Positions 1 to 8,835 are shown, numbered from the stretch's first letter. The stretch is DNA of 46,696 nucleotides from Bullifex porci (GCF_009695635.1 NZ_VUNN01000019.1:1-46696), one strand, 5' to 3'. Notes: generated from the letters alone by a model not told the origin. Numbers and translations are program-made.

Positions 1-47
1 AACTTGTTCATGGTAAATGAATTTGGCGATTACATTTTACCATGTTT

Positions 48-79
48 GCCCGGGTTTTCTAGCTCCGGGCTTTATTTTT
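48..79 (+). terminator. Rho-independent terminator of an upstream gene
   Basis: A 6-bp GC stem (GCCCGG at 48-53, CCGGGC at 65-70) is followed by a T-rich tract at 71-79. It ends a plus-strand transcript that begins outside the window. A further 9-bp inverted repeat (CATGGTAAA at 9-17, TTTACCATG at 36-44) lies just before it. I see no gene in bases 1-135. Confidence 0.7.
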
Positions 80-83
80 GCAT

Positions 84-126
84 AAAAATAGGGCTGCTAA
101 AGAACTTTTGAGTTTTTTAACAGCCC
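84..126 (-). terminator. Terminator of the amino-acid ABC transporter operon
   Basis: An imperfect stem of about 13 bp pairs GGGCTG (91-96) with CAGCCC (121-126), continues inward through TAAA/TTTA, and is followed on the minus strand by a T tract (84-90). It lies directly after the stop codon of the substrate-binding protein gene and points the right way to end it. Confidence 0.8.
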
Positions 127-135
127 CATTTAATT

Positions 136-924
136 TTATTTTGTTGCGATATCAACACCGAAGTATTTTTCAGATAGCTTTTTTAAGGTTCCATCTGCCT
201 TTAGCTCCTCAATGGCTTTATTAATGGCAGCTAATAAAGATTCATCATCACTACCTTTCTTAACTGGGATTGCAACGTGTGTTGCATCATCAGAGAGACA
301 AGCAATCTTGATTTTTGTCTCTGGATGAGCCTTCATGTAGTCGTAATAGGTCATCTCAGAGTTTAGTGTTGCATCTATTCTACCTGTTAATAAGAGCTGG
401 AAGGTTTGATTTAAATCATCAACACCAGTTACTGATGCACCATAGCTTTCTGCAACCTGAGCATATGTAGAGCTAATAGTATTTGCTGTTTTCTTATCCT
501 TTAAATCATTAAAGGAGGTAATATCATCTCTATCTGATGATACTATTACAGCAGTTTTATTATATGCATATGGAGTTGTAAATGAGTATTTTTGACTTCT
601 TTCCTCTGTGATATCAACACCATTAGCTACGATATCATATCTTCCAGCATCGAGACCTGCAAATAAACCATCCCATTCACCCTCGATAAAGGATGCCTTT
701 ACACCAAGCTTTTGAGCAATTGCTGATGCAACATCAACATCATAGCCTGTTAGTACATCGTTTTCATCATGGTATGTCCATGGAGCCCAGGTTCCTTCCA
801 TTGCTACTGTTAAAACTCCACTTTCCTTGATTCTTGCAAGGTGGTCCTGTGTGGTTTCAGTTTTCTTATTACAGGAAGTAAAAACTAATAAAACAGATAA
901 AACAATTAAAACTAGTTTTTTCAT
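136..924 (-). CDS. Amino-acid ABC transporter substrate-binding lipoprotein
   Basis: The product (262 aa) is a periplasmic solute-binding protein of the bacterial extracellular solute-binding family 3 (SBP_bac_3), which delivers a polar amino acid to an inner-membrane ABC permease. A short hydrophobic leader ends in F-T-S-C18, a spirochaete-type lipobox, so the mature protein should be lipid-anchored. Family features include the GTWAPWTYHDE and GYDVDVASAIAQKLG segments near the N-terminus. The ATG at 924 is chosen over one 15 codons upstream because it starts the signal peptide and has an AAGGAAAG-like ribosome-binding site. It follows the permease gene with a 16-base gap, so the two are an operon. 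No ATPase gene lies beside them. The ligand cannot be read from sequence; an ArgR-like operator upstream hints at a basic amino acid (inference). Confidence 0.9.
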   Translation of the reverse strand: MKKLVLIVLSVLLVFTSCNKKTETTQDHLARIKESGVLTVAMEGTWAPWTYHDENDVLTGYDVDVASAIAQKLGVKASFIEGEWDGLFAGLDAGRYDIVANGVDITEERSQKYSFTTPYAYNKTAVIVSSDRDDITSFNDLKDKKTANTISSTYAQVAESYGASVTGVDDLNQTFQLLLTGRIDATLNSEMTYYDYMKAHPETKIKIACLSDDATHVAIPVKKGSDDESLLAAINKAIEELKADGTLKKLSEKYFGVDIATK

Positions 925-940
925 ATATCTTTCCTTTATA

Positions 941-1627
941 TTAATATGCCTTTGATAATTTCTTTTCACCCCAACTTTGTAGCTTAGTAAGAACTGTACA
1001 GAAAATTAGATAGATAAAGCCTACTAAAAGATATAAAGCAAGAGCCTCATATGTTCTTGCAACGATTTGCTGAGTCTTCATGAACATCTCACAAACAGTT
1101 ATATTGGCTGCAAGAGATGTATCCTTAACCATCGCAATTAATGAGTTAGATAGAGAAGGGAATGCTATTTTAAATGCCTGTGGAAGTACTATATATCTCA
1201 TTGTTTGAACATAGGATAGTCCCAAGCAAACTCCTGCTTCAGTTTGTCCCTTATCAACAGCCTCAATAGCTGCTCTAATAATTTCTGCAGCATATGCTCC
1301 CTCATTTATTGAAAATACAATAACTGCAGCTGGAAATGGATCTAATATAATTCCTAATGATGGAAGACCATAGAATACAACGAATAGCTGTACCAAAAGA
1401 GGTGTTCCTCTTATTATCCAAATATAGAACCTCGCAAGCTGCTTTAGGATATTTATCTTCTTTACCTGTACGATAGCTGTAATTGTTGCAATTATTAGCG
1501 CCAATGAAAATGATATTATTGTAAGAGGGATAGTGACAGTTAAACCTGGCAACAATATAGTCTTAAAGGAAGAGGCAAGTAGTGCCCAAATGCGCTGATT
1601 CATATCAACTATGAAAATACAGAACAT
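941..1627 (-). CDS. Amino-acid ABC transporter permease (HisM/GlnP family)
   Basis: This 228-aa inner-membrane protein has about five hydrophobic helices and the family's cytoplasmic EAA loop near residues 130-160 (TEAGVCLGLSYVQT... followed by LPQAFKIAFPS), the site that docks the ATPase. It is the membrane partner of the lipoprotein encoded just downstream. Two starts are possible: ATG at 1627 or ATG at 1603 (MNQRIWALL). I prefer 1627 because a TACAAT -10 sequence lies 7 nt before it, in the pattern of other leaderless genes here. A second -10 (TATAAT at 1665-1670, minus strand) would give a leader of about 30 nt. Neither start has a Shine-Dalgarno sequence. The cognate ATP-binding subunit is not in the window and must be encoded elsewhere or shared. 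Confidence 0.88.
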   Translation of the reverse strand: MFCIFIVDMNQRIWALLASSFKTILLPGLTVTIPLTIISFSLALIIATITAIVQVKKINILKQLARFYIWIIRGTPLLVQLFVVFYGLPSLGIILDPFPAAVIVFSINEGAYAAEIIRAAIEAVDKGQTEAGVCLGLSYVQTMRYIVLPQAFKIAFPSLSNSLIAMVKDTSLAANITVCEMFMKTQQIVARTYEALALYLLVGFIYLIFCTVLTKLQSWGEKKLSKAY

Positions 1628-1634
1628 CTAAAAA

Positions 1635-1673
1635 ATTGTAAAGTATTGAATGAGTATTCAACATATTATACTC
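1635..1673. promoter_or_regulatory. Divergent promoter region with ArgR-box-like palindrome
   Basis: Between the ABC permease gene (minus) and the HAD gene (plus) lies the perfect palindrome TTGAATgagtATTCAA (1646-1661). Its core TGAAT-N4-ATTCA is the core of the arginine-repressor (ArgR) box as known from E. coli and Bacillus. It overlaps candidate promoters on both strands: minus-strand -10 TATAAT (1665-1670) or TACAAT (1635-1640), and plus-strand TTGAAT (1646-1651) with TATACT (1668-1673), spacer 16. Binding there could repress either gene. The presence of an ArgR regulator is not shown in this window. Confidence 0.5.
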
Positions 1674-1701
1674 TACGATAAAATATTAATTGGAGACCTT
1701 A

Positions 1702-2352
1702 ATGTTCTTAGATAATAAGCTTGCAGTCTTTGATATGGATGGAACTATTGTTGATACAATTGGTTTTTGGAGAAATAGTCCCAAACGATATTTAAATAGT
1801 ATTGGAAAGGAGGTCTTTAAAGAGGATGAGGATTACTTTAAATACTATGTGCTTCGTGATTCAGTTATAAAAATGGTAGAAAAATATAATATTGAATATA
1901 CTCCTGACGAGCTATTTAGATTGCTTGAGGACGATGTTAAGGTCGGCTATAAAACTATTAAAGGCTTTAAGGCAGGTGCAGATGCTTTTCTTCTAAAGCT
2001 CAAAGAGAAGGGTATTCCTACTATTTTGTATACTGCTAATGAAAGAGAGTACGTTGATATTATCAATGAAAATCTTTCACTTGATAGATATTTTGACCAC
2101 CTATTTACAGCTACAGAGCTAGGAGCTGGAAAGGATAGTCGTGAGGGCTTTGAAAGAATTGCGAAAATGTATGGGAAAGCTATCAATGATATAGTTCTCT
2201 TTGAAGACTCCTACTATGCTATACACAGCGCTAAGGAATTTGGAATGCAAAGTGTAGCTATTAGTGATACGCACTCTGAAAATAGGCTTCAGGAAATAAA
2301 AAATGAGTGTACCTACTTTATCAATACTTACAAAGATTTACCTATTAGTTAG
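1702..2352 (+). CDS. HAD-superfamily hydrolase (beta-phosphoglucomutase/phosphatase-like)
   Basis: The 216-aa product is a cytoplasmic HAD hydrolase acting on a small phosphorylated substrate that cannot be named from sequence. Motif I is FDMDGTIVDT (nucleophile D11, acid/base D13), motif II the ILYTANER segment with its Thr, and motif IV the LFEDSYYAIHSA acidic pair that holds Mg2+. A helical cap domain lies between motifs I and II, as in subfamily I enzymes such as PGM/Gph. The ATG at 1702 is preferred over a TTG at 1690 because GGAG (1692-1695) sits 6 nt before it. It is followed 38 bp later by the MATE gene on the same strand. The stop is TAG. Confidence 0.85.
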   Translation: MFLDNKLAVFDMDGTIVDTIGFWRNSPKRYLNSIGKEVFKEDEDYFKYYVLRDSVIKMVEKYNIEYTPDELFRLLEDDVKVGYKTIKGFKAGADAFLLKLKEKGIPTILYTANEREYVDIINENLSLDRYFDHLFTATELGAGKDSREGFERIAKMYGKAINDIVLFEDSYYAIHSAKEFGMQSVAISDTHSENRLQEIKNECTYFINTYKDLPIS

Positions 2353-2390
2353 TTGAATAAAACTAAATAAAAGGTGTATTTTTCATCTCG

Positions 2391-3725
2391 ATGAACAAAG
2401 ATTTGACAGTTGGAAATGAAAGAAGTGTACTTATAAGCTACATGATACCACTACTTTTCTCGATGATTTTTCAACAGCTATATAATATAGCCGATAGTCT
2501 AATAGCAGGAAAGTTCATATCAAGTGATGCACTTGCCGCTGTAGGTAACTCCTACGAAATTACTCTAGTTTTTATTGCCTTTGCTACCGGTATTAGTATG
2601 GGATGCTCAGTTGTAGTTTCTCAGCTATTTGGCTCTGGAAGAAGAAATGATGTAAAGAGTGCGATCTCAACAACCTTTATAATGACATTAGTCTTTTGTA
2701 TTTTCTTAGTTATTGTAGCTTCCTGTCTATCTAAGGATTTACTTATATTAATTAAGACTCCTGAGCAATTAATTACTCCAAGTAAAATATATTTGGATAT
2801 ATATATTTGGGGTGTCCCGTTTTTATTCTTTTATAATACCTCAAATGGTATCTTCTCTGCTCTAGGTGATAGCAAAACACCATTTATCTTTTTAGCTATT
2901 TCATCTGTTAGTAATATATTTGTCGATTTAATATTTGTAATTGTATTTGATATGGGAGTTGCAGGTGTTGCTTGGGCAACCTTCCTCTGCCAAGGTATTA
3001 GCTCTATTGTTAGCTTAGTTGTTGTAGTAAAGAGAGTCTCTGCACTTGAAAAGGGTGTAAAGGAATTTGAGATCTTCTCATTTAAGCTATTTTTAAAGAT
3101 TTTAAGAATTGCAATTCCATCGACACTTCAGCAGCTATTTGTTTCAGTTGGTAATATTTTAATTCAAGCAGTTATTAATAGCTTTGGTGCAGTTGTAATG
3201 GCAGCATATGCAGCTGCAATTAAGCTTAATAATATGGTCATTACAGCATTAATGACACTAGGAAATGGAGTATCCTCCTTCACAGCTCAAAATATAGGAG
3301 CCGGTAAGGTTGAGAGAGTAAAGAAGGGATACTTAAATGGACTTTTAATAGCAGTATTCTTTATAGTTCCTGTCTTCATACTATTCTTCTTCTTTGGAAA
3401 GTATATTCTACTTATGTTTATTTCATCCTCAGATGTTGAAATATTAGAGGCAGGACGCTCCTTCCAGCTTATAGTTTCGATTTTCTATCCTGTTGTCATG
3501 CTTAAGATAATAACAGATGGATGCTTAAGAGGAATGGGTAAGATGGGGCCTTTTATGGTATCAACATTCTCAGATTTAATTTTAAGAGTAGCTCTATCCT
3601 TTATCCTCTCTGCAATCTTTGGATACGTTGGAATTTGGTATAGCTGGCCAATTGGATGGGTTTTTGGAGCTATAATGAGCTTTATCTTTTATATTACCTG
3701 CGATAAATCAAAAGCTGTTATCTAA
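2391..3725 (+). CDS. MATE-family multidrug/Na+-coupled efflux transporter
   Basis: This 444-aa polytopic inner-membrane protein has about 12 hydrophobic segments arranged as two MatE repeats (roughly residues 15-175 and 235-400). The N-terminal FSMIFQQLYNIADSLIAGKF and the GDSKTPF loop near residue 150 are characteristic of the NorM/DinF-like clade. It should expel a cationic or organic compound against a Na+ or H+ gradient; the substrate is not inferable. The start at 2391 has only a distant AAGGTG (14 nt). A TTGAAT-N18-TATTTT promoter-like sequence ends 8 nt before the ATG, so it may instead be a near-leaderless transcript. It lies between the HAD and feoB genes on the same strand. Confidence 0.92.
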   Translation: MNKDLTVGNERSVLISYMIPLLFSMIFQQLYNIADSLIAGKFISSDALAAVGNSYEITLVFIAFATGISMGCSVVVSQLFGSGRRNDVKSAISTTFIMTLVFCIFLVIVASCLSKDLLILIKTPEQLITPSKIYLDIYIWGVPFLFFYNTSNGIFSALGDSKTPFIFLAISSVSNIFVDLIFVIVFDMGVAGVAWATFLCQGISSIVSLVVVVKRVSALEKGVKEFEIFSFKLFLKILRIAIPSTLQQLFVSVGNILIQAVINSFGAVVMAAYAAAIKLNNMVITALMTLGNGVSSFTAQNIGAGKVERVKKGYLNGLLIAVFFIVPVFILFFFFGKYILLMFISSSDVEILEAGRSFQLIVSIFYPVVMLKIITDGCLRGMGKMGPFMVSTFSDLILRVALSFILSAIFGYVGIWYSWPIGWVFGAIMSFIFYITCDKSKAVI

Positions 3726-3730
3726 AGTAC

Positions 3731-3767
3731 TTGTTAGTCTAGCCTTACTTTGCTAATATGTGTGCCA
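3731..3767 (+). promoter_or_regulatory. feoB promoter giving a leaderless transcript
   Basis: TTGTTA (3731-3736), a 17-bp spacer, and TAATAT (3754-3759) preceded by TG-C, an extended -10. The expected start of transcription, 6-8 nt downstream, falls on or next to the ATG at 3767. There is no Shine-Dalgarno sequence before 3758 or 3767. The promoter sits in the 41 bp between the MATE stop codon and feoB. Confidence 0.55.
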
Positions 3768-6106
3768 TGACATTAGATCAATTAGCGATAGGCAAGGATG
3801 CCTATATCGAGAGTGTTGAAACCCCTGAGGTTTCGCTTAGAAAACACATTTTGGATATGGGATTAACACCGGGAGTTGAGGTAACCATGATTAAGGTTGC
3901 TCCTATGGGTGATCCTATGGAAATAAGAGTGAGAGGCTATGAGCTCACTATTAGAAAGGATGATGCCAAATACATCCACCTCGCAAATGTTCATGACATG
4001 CATCCTCTCGCAGAGGAAATCAGAAAAGAAAGAATAAATGCTGTAAAGCATCCTGGTGTTGGAGAGGTTTCAGGAATCCTGAAAAAGGTAAAAGCGGGCA
4101 GTATGCCTCTAAGCCTTGCTTTAGTTGGAAACCAAAACTGTGGAAAGACTACTCTATTTAACCAATTAACAGGTGCAAACCAGCACGTTGGAAACTTCCC
4201 TGGTGTAACTGTTGATAGAAAGGATGGTATTGTTAGAGGTCATGAGAATATGACTGTAACAGACCTTCCTGGAATATATTCACTTTCTCCATATACTCAG
4301 GAAGAAATTGTTACACGAGACTTTTTGATAAAAAATAATCCCGATGGAATTATTAATATCATCGATGCAACAAATATTGAAAGAAATCTATATCTCACAA
4401 CTGAATTAATTGAGCTAGGAATACCTATGGTTATTGCTCTTAATATGATGGATGAGGTTAGAGAGAATGGTGGAACTATTGGAATTAATGCGCTCGAGGA
4501 AGCATTAGGTGTACCTGTAGTTCCTATTAGCGCAGCTAAGGATGAGGGTATCGACGAGCTTGTTGAACATGCTTTAGCTGTAGCATCTGGTAAGGTTAAG
4601 CCACTAAGAACAGATTTCTGTCTCCCAGGAGGTGCTGATAATGGTGCTGTTCATAGAGCTATACATGCTATAAGCCACTTAATAGAGGACCATGCTAGAT
4701 TAATTAACTATCCAATTAGATTTGCAGCAACAGCAATTTGCCAAGATGATAAGGCTGTAGAGGATATTCTTGCCCTTGATCAAAATGAACGTGAGATGAT
4801 AGAGCATATTATTCTTCAAATGGAGGAAGAGGGTAAGACTGATCGTATGGCTGCAATTGCAGATATGCGATTTAGCTTTATCGAGACATTAACAGCTGCA
4901 ACTGTAGTTAAACCTCATGAAAGTAAGGAGCATTTAAGAAGTCAGAAGGCCGATAAAATCTTAACTGGTAAATTCACAGCTATCCCATTCTTTGTGCTTA
5001 TCATGGGACTTTCATTTTACCTTACCTTTGGTCCAATAGGTAATGCATTAAAGTTTATTCTTGAATTTATTATTGAGAAATTTACATTAATTGTTGATAG
5101 TGCTCTAACAGCTCTTGAGATAAACCCTGTAGTTCATTCTCTAATAATAGATGGTATCTTTACTGGCGTTGGCTCGGTATTGAGCTTTATGCCTTATATT
5201 GTCGTCCTATTCTTCTTCTTATCGATATTAGAGGATTCAGGATATATGGCACGTATTGCCTTTGTAATGGATAAGATTTTAAGAAAGCTAGGACTTTCAG
5301 GAAGAAGCTTCGTACCAATGCTAATTGGCTTTGGCTGCTCTGTACCTGCTATCATGGCTTCAAGAACACTTCCAAGTGATCGTGATAGAAAGATGACAAT
5401 ATTATTAGTTCCATTTATGAGCTGTAGTGCAAAGCTACCAATATATGCATTTTTCTCAGCTGCATTTTTCCCTCAATATGCTGCACTAGTTATGATAGGA
5501 CTGTATTTCATTGGTATAATTGTTGGAATAATTGTAGCAATAATTTCAAATAAGCTTGTATTTAAGGGTGAGCCTGTACCATTTGTAATGGAGCTACCTA
5601 ACTATCGTTTACCAAGTGCAAAAAGTGTTATTCGCTTGATGTGGGAGAAAGCTAAGGATTTCTTAACTAAAGCCTTCACAATAATATTCTTAGCAACCAT
5701 TATTATTTGGGCTCTACAAACCTTTGATATTAGATTAAATGTTACAGCAAATCCTGAGGATAGCTTGTTAGCTCTATTAGGTGGTATAATAGCTCCTCTG
5801 TTTAAGCCTCTTGGCTTTAATGATTGGAGGATATCAACTGCATTAATTACTGGCTTTACAGCTAAGGAAAGTGTAGTTAGTACTCTTATGGTATTACTTC
5901 CTAATGGTGATATCTCTCATCTATTCACAACAGCTACAGCATTTGTATTCTTAGTATTCTCTTTACTATATACTCCTTGTGTTGCTGCAATTAGTGCTGT
6001 TAAAAGAGAGCTTGGAGGAGCTAAGGCAATTGGTGTTGTAATATTACAATGTGTCGTTGCTTGGATAGTCGCCTTTATAGTACATATGATTATAAATCTT
6101 CTGTAA
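3767..6106 (+). CDS. feoB: Ferrous iron transporter, FeoA-FeoB fusion
   Basis: The protein (779 aa from the chosen start) imports Fe2+ across the inner membrane. Residues 1 to about 76 form a FeoA-like SH3 domain (starting MTLDQLAIG) fused to FeoB. The G-protein domain shows G1 GNQNCGKTT (G121-T129), G2 in the HVGNFPGVT region, G3 DLPG, G4 NMMD and G5 SAAKDEG. Two Gate-type membrane domains follow, with GFGCSVPAIMASRTL and the downstream MSCSAKLPIY, whose cysteines are typical of FeoB. An upstream in-frame ATG at 3758 exists, but 3767 matches the usual FeoA N-terminus and the likely transcription start. A strong terminator follows at 6128. No Fur or DtxR box is evident. Confidence 0.96.
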   Translation: MTLDQLAIGKDAYIESVETPEVSLRKHILDMGLTPGVEVTMIKVAPMGDPMEIRVRGYELTIRKDDAKYIHLANVHDMHPLAEEIRKERINAVKHPGVGEVSGILKKVKAGSMPLSLALVGNQNCGKTTLFNQLTGANQHVGNFPGVTVDRKDGIVRGHENMTVTDLPGIYSLSPYTQEEIVTRDFLIKNNPDGIINIIDATNIERNLYLTTELIELGIPMVIALNMMDEVRENGGTIGINALEEALGVPVVPISAAKDEGIDELVEHALAVASGKVKPLRTDFCLPGGADNGAVHRAIHAISHLIEDHARLINYPIRFAATAICQDDKAVEDILALDQNEREMIEHIILQMEEEGKTDRMAAIADMRFSFIETLTAATVVKPHESKEHLRSQKADKILTGKFTAIPFFVLIMGLSFYLTFGPIGNALKFILEFIIEKFTLIVDSALTALEINPVVHSLIIDGIFTGVGSVLSFMPYIVVLFFFLSILEDSGYMARIAFVMDKILRKLGLSGRSFVPMLIGFGCSVPAIMASRTLPSDRDRKMTILLVPFMSCSAKLPIYAFFSAAFFPQYAALVMIGLYFIGIIVGIIVAIISNKLVFKGEPVPFVMELPNYRLPSAKSVIRLMWEKAKDFLTKAFTIIFLATIIIWALQTFDIRLNVTANPEDSLLALLGGIIAPLFKPLGFNDWRISTALITGFTAKESVVSTLMVLLPNGDISHLFTTATAFVFLVFSLLYTPCVAAISAVKRELGGAKAIGVVILQCVVAWIVAFIVHMIINLL

Positions 6107-6127
6107 ATACTCGACATAATATTTTCT

Positions 6128-6161
6128 ATCCTTCTTAGACTTTCTAGGAAGGATTTTTTTT
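6128..6161 (+). terminator. feoB terminator
   Basis: A 12-bp stem, ATCCTTC then TTAGA pairing with TCTAG then GAAGGAT (one G-T pair), with a 3-base loop and followed by eight T residues (6154-6161). The next 150 bases (6162-6303) are very AT-rich and hold no gene that I can see. Confidence 0.88.
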
Positions 6162-6315
6162 ATCCTTATAAAAAAATTAAAAAATTTTTAATTTGTTTTA
6201 TTTAAAAAAAATAAGAAATATTAAGGCTTAGATTTTAGTGTTTTTACCTCATTTTTATTACGATTTTTTAATCCTTTTTCATGATTATTAATAGAACCTA
6301 AAAAAGGAGGCAGCG

Positions 6316-7200
6316 ATGGCAAAGGAAAAAGATCGCGCAGCAAAGAATTTTTTCTCTGATTCTAAGATCTTTTCAGAGTTTGTTAATCTATCTCTATTTA
6401 ATGGAGAAGAAAGAATAAAAGCTGAAGACCTAAGAGAAATAGACCCTGTTAATTCTACAGTGTTTACTAAGAATAAATCCTTAGAGGTCTTAGTAGATAA
6501 TCTTTATGATTCAACAGTAAAGGAGAGTGATGAAAATGTATATGCAATCATTGGTCTTGAGTCACAAGCATATAGTGACAAGCATATGGTAATAAGAGCA
6601 GGTATTGCATCACTATTAATCTATGATAATCAAATAGCTACTATTAAGGAGGGTGAGAAGCTAAAGCCAGTGTATATCATAGTATTTAATATGCTAGATA
6701 GGAAATGGAGTAATGCTACTGATTTAAGAAAGCTATTATCAAAGGAGGCAATAAAGGTCTTTGGCTATCCTTTAGTAAATGCAGGGTATTATGTCTTAGA
6801 TCCCCATGAGCTAAAGGGAGAAAAGATAAATAAAATAAGTAAGCCATTAAAGCTAGTATTAAATATTATAAAGAATCAAGGAGATAAAAATGCGCTTTTA
6901 AGTTATATTAATAGTGAAGAGGCCTTTAAGGACCTTGATTATAGAACAGCTAAGTTATTAGAAACGATAATGAAGGTAGATATTCCAAATGATGGAGGTT
7001 ATAACATGTGTAAGGCAATTGAAGATATAAAGAATGATGGTAAGCTTGAGGGCAAGCGTGAAGGAATCCTTGAGGGTGAGGTTAAAACACTATATGAGTT
7101 AACTCGTGATGGAATAATTACAAAAGAAACTGCTGCTAGCAAGCTTAATATTACTGTTAAAAAGTTTGAAAAGGATATGAAGGCTTACTTTGCTAAGTAA
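6316..7200 (+). CDS. Rpn/PD-(D/E)XK nuclease-family transposase-like protein
   Basis: The 294-aa product resembles the Rpn/YhgA and PDDEXK_2 families, which are recombination-promoting nucleases or transposase-derived proteins. The nuclease core shows D61 followed by E82-x-Q84 (in IIGLESQAYSDKH), the E-x-Q form of the PD-(D/E)XK motif used in this family. A helix follows (MVIRAGIASLLIY), then a C-terminal charged segment with the familiar KREGILEGE motif and a small helix-turn-helix-like end. It starts after a near-perfect AAGGAGG site (6304-6310). It is a single gene flanked by AT-rich DNA with no visible terminal inverted repeats. It may therefore be a domesticated or stranded copy. Role by family: DNA cleavage or recombination; not shown here. 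Confidence 0.75.
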   Translation: MAKEKDRAAKNFFSDSKIFSEFVNLSLFNGEERIKAEDLREIDPVNSTVFTKNKSLEVLVDNLYDSTVKESDENVYAIIGLESQAYSDKHMVIRAGIASLLIYDNQIATIKEGEKLKPVYIIVFNMLDRKWSNATDLRKLLSKEAIKVFGYPLVNAGYYVLDPHELKGEKINKISKPLKLVLNIIKNQGDKNALLSYINSEEAFKDLDYRTAKLLETIMKVDIPNDGGYNMCKAIEDIKNDGKLEGKREGILEGEVKTLYELTRDGIITKETAASKLNITVKKFEKDMKAYFAK

Positions 7201-7250
7201 CAGACTTTAAACTATTTATAATAGGGGCTATTTTATTGGCTCTATTATGC

Positions 7251-7284
7251 AAAAACCCCTTCAGCCTAATAGGAACAGAAGGGG
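7251..7284 (-). terminator. Terminator of the CPBP-endonuclease-nicotinamidase operon
   Basis: A 7-bp stem CCCCTTC/GAAGGGG (7256-7262, 7278-7284) is followed on the minus strand by TTTTTG. It lies 24 bases after the nicotinamidase stop codon. A weaker inverted repeat (ATAATAG...) at 7218-7248, without a T tract, is the only candidate terminator for the plus-strand Rpn-like gene. Confidence 0.85.
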
Positions 7285-7307
7285 CTAGAATAGGGCCTTA
7301 GTTTTTA

Positions 7308-7826
7308 TTAAATGACTTCAATTAAGCAGCTTTTCATAACATTAAGAGCAGCGCTTTTATTTTCCTCACTTGTTCCTGCAGTTGCATTTTTATCGATAAA
7401 AATTCTTGCATTAGGGCAAAGCATTCTAAGCATCAATGCATTTGAAACTACACAAATATCAGCACAAAGACCACATATTTCGATTTCATCAACACCTTCA
7501 AGAGCCTTCTTAATTTCTAATTGCTCATTAGGGTCTGCCATAAAATTATTTTTATCAATAATTAAATCAAAGCTAAGAGAAGAAAATTCACTTGTTATCT
7601 CACTACCATTTTCACCTCTAATACAATGTCTTGGAACGAGCTTTCCTTCAACGTCCTCAAGGTAATTTTCTGGGTGGATATCACGAGTTGCGATAACCTT
7701 ATAGCCCTTATTATTTGCGGCTATTATCTTTTCCTTAATTACAGCAACCGTAGCTTCAGAGGCCTTTGAGCCAAGTACTCCACTAATAAAATCATTTTGC
7801 ATATCTACAACAAATAGTGCCTTCAT
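7308..7826 (-). CDS. pncA: Nicotinamidase / isochorismatase-family cysteine hydrolase
   Basis: This 172-aa cytoplasmic enzyme should hydrolyse nicotinamide to nicotinate for NAD salvage. The catalytic triad can be placed as D8 (VVDMQNDF), K92 (IIDKNNF) and C125 (CADICVV). The metal site can be placed as D49, H51 (TRDIHPENY) and H67. These positions are nearly those of mycobacterial PncA, which makes nicotinamidase more likely than another isochorismatase-like hydrolase. The RBS AGGAGG overlaps the end of the endonuclease gene. The 10-bp gap makes this the last gene of a three-gene operon. Confidence 0.85.
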   Translation of the reverse strand: MKALFVVDMQNDFISGVLGSKASEATVAVIKEKIIAANNKGYKVIATRDIHPENYLEDVEGKLVPRHCIRGENGSEITSEFSSLSFDLIIDKNNFMADPNEQLEIKKALEGVDEIEICGLCADICVVSNALMLRMLCPNARIFIDKNATAGTSEENKSAALNVMKSCLIEVI

Positions 7827-7836
7827 AGCTTTCCTC

Positions 7837-8835
7837 CTACATTAATCCTAGCTCTCTAGCTAGCTTTGAAATTCCTAAGGCTTTAAAAACTTCCTTCTTG
7901 AACTCTGTAAACACAGAGAAGAATAGGTTAACTATATCCTCATTTTGATTGTTCTGTGTATTACTTTCAATTAAAGTTTTATTTTCACTCTTTGTACCAC
8001 TATATGGCTTTAGGTTCCACTTTGTGATATCAACATTTGATTCGATTAACTCCTCTTCATCATCGTCAAGCTGATAGAAGAAATCAAGACCTGTAATCTT
8101 TTCAACGTCATCAACGCTCATTACGTAGCTCTCTATCTTCTCTGTTTTATCTGAATTTGGTAGGACAAAGCCAATAGCCTTGATATCTGGATCTGTATAA
8201 TCGAGTATTACCTTATAGTATTGATTAGGTACAGCAACCTTATTTTTTCCTATAGTTTTATATGGACCATCTGTAAGAACAGGACCTGTAGTAATGTAAA
8301 TCTTCTCATTATCTACTGCCATTTGTCTTACTATTGCCTCTAAATCGCCCCAAATACCTCTATTAAATTCAGGAACCTGAGGTGACATGTTAGAAAGGTA
8401 GAAGGTGTCGCTCATAGCTTCCTCAGACCATTTAAAGTCTGCAGCTGGAGCCATGTGTCCTCTATCATAACCAGAGCCCTTATAGTCACTTAAAACTGCA
8501 GAACCAGTATTAACAGCTTTATCCTCTCTAAAGTTATCTGCACGATCTAGGGCACCATAAACCTCTTCCTTAGTAAGCTCATATGCAACATATGATGGCT
8601 GCTCTGCTTCCTCATTGTAGCTTAATATATATCCTGTATGTTCAATGATTTGCTCTCCAGGAATGCTTCGAGGAAGCTCTAAATTACTATATGTACCACT
8701 TGCTTTAAGACTATCACCTTCAGAAGGTGTTAGGTAGCATAGAACAATAAACAATACAATTAGAATAACTAATAGCACAGCTATTTTTAGTATTCTATGC
8801 TTCTTAGCCTTCGTTAATTTCTTTTTCTTTACCAT
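7837..8835 (-). CDS. Membrane-anchored DNA/RNA non-specific endonuclease (NUC1/NucA type)
   Basis: The 332-aa product has a basic N-terminus (KKKKLTKAKKHR) and a single hydrophobic helix at about residues 16-35, so it is probably anchored in the inner membrane with the nuclease facing outward. The nuclease is the beta-beta-alpha-metal family: D124-R-G-H127 with catalytic His127, and the NRGIWGDLE segment that supplies the Mg2+-binding Asn. It cuts single- and double-stranded DNA and RNA in known relatives. The start at 8835 (MVKKKK) is preferred over 8862 because GAGGAG precedes it. It overlaps the CPBP gene by 32 bp, so they are translationally coupled. The 60-odd C-terminal residues are unique and of no known fold. 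The stop is TAG. Confidence 0.88.
   Translation of the reverse strand: MVKKKKLTKAKKHRILKIAVLLVILIVLFIVLCYLTPSEGDSLKASGTYSNLELPRSIPGEQIIEHTGYILSYNEEAEQPSYVAYELTKEEVYGALDRADNFREDKAVNTGSAVLSDYKGSGYDRGHMAPAADFKWSEEAMSDTFYLSNMSPQVPEFNRGIWGDLEAIVRQMAVDNEKIYITTGPVLTDGPYKTIGKNKVAVPNQYYKVILDYTDPDIKAIGFVLPNSDKTEKIESYVMSVDDVEKITGLDFFYQLDDDEEELIESNVDITKWNLKPYSGTKSENKTLIESNTQNNQNEDIVNLFFSVFTEFKKEVFKALGISKLARELGLM

Noticed and set aside
7218-7248. Terminator for the Rpn-like gene
   Set aside because: An imperfect inverted repeat is present, but no T tract follows on the plus strand, so I did not list it as a feature.
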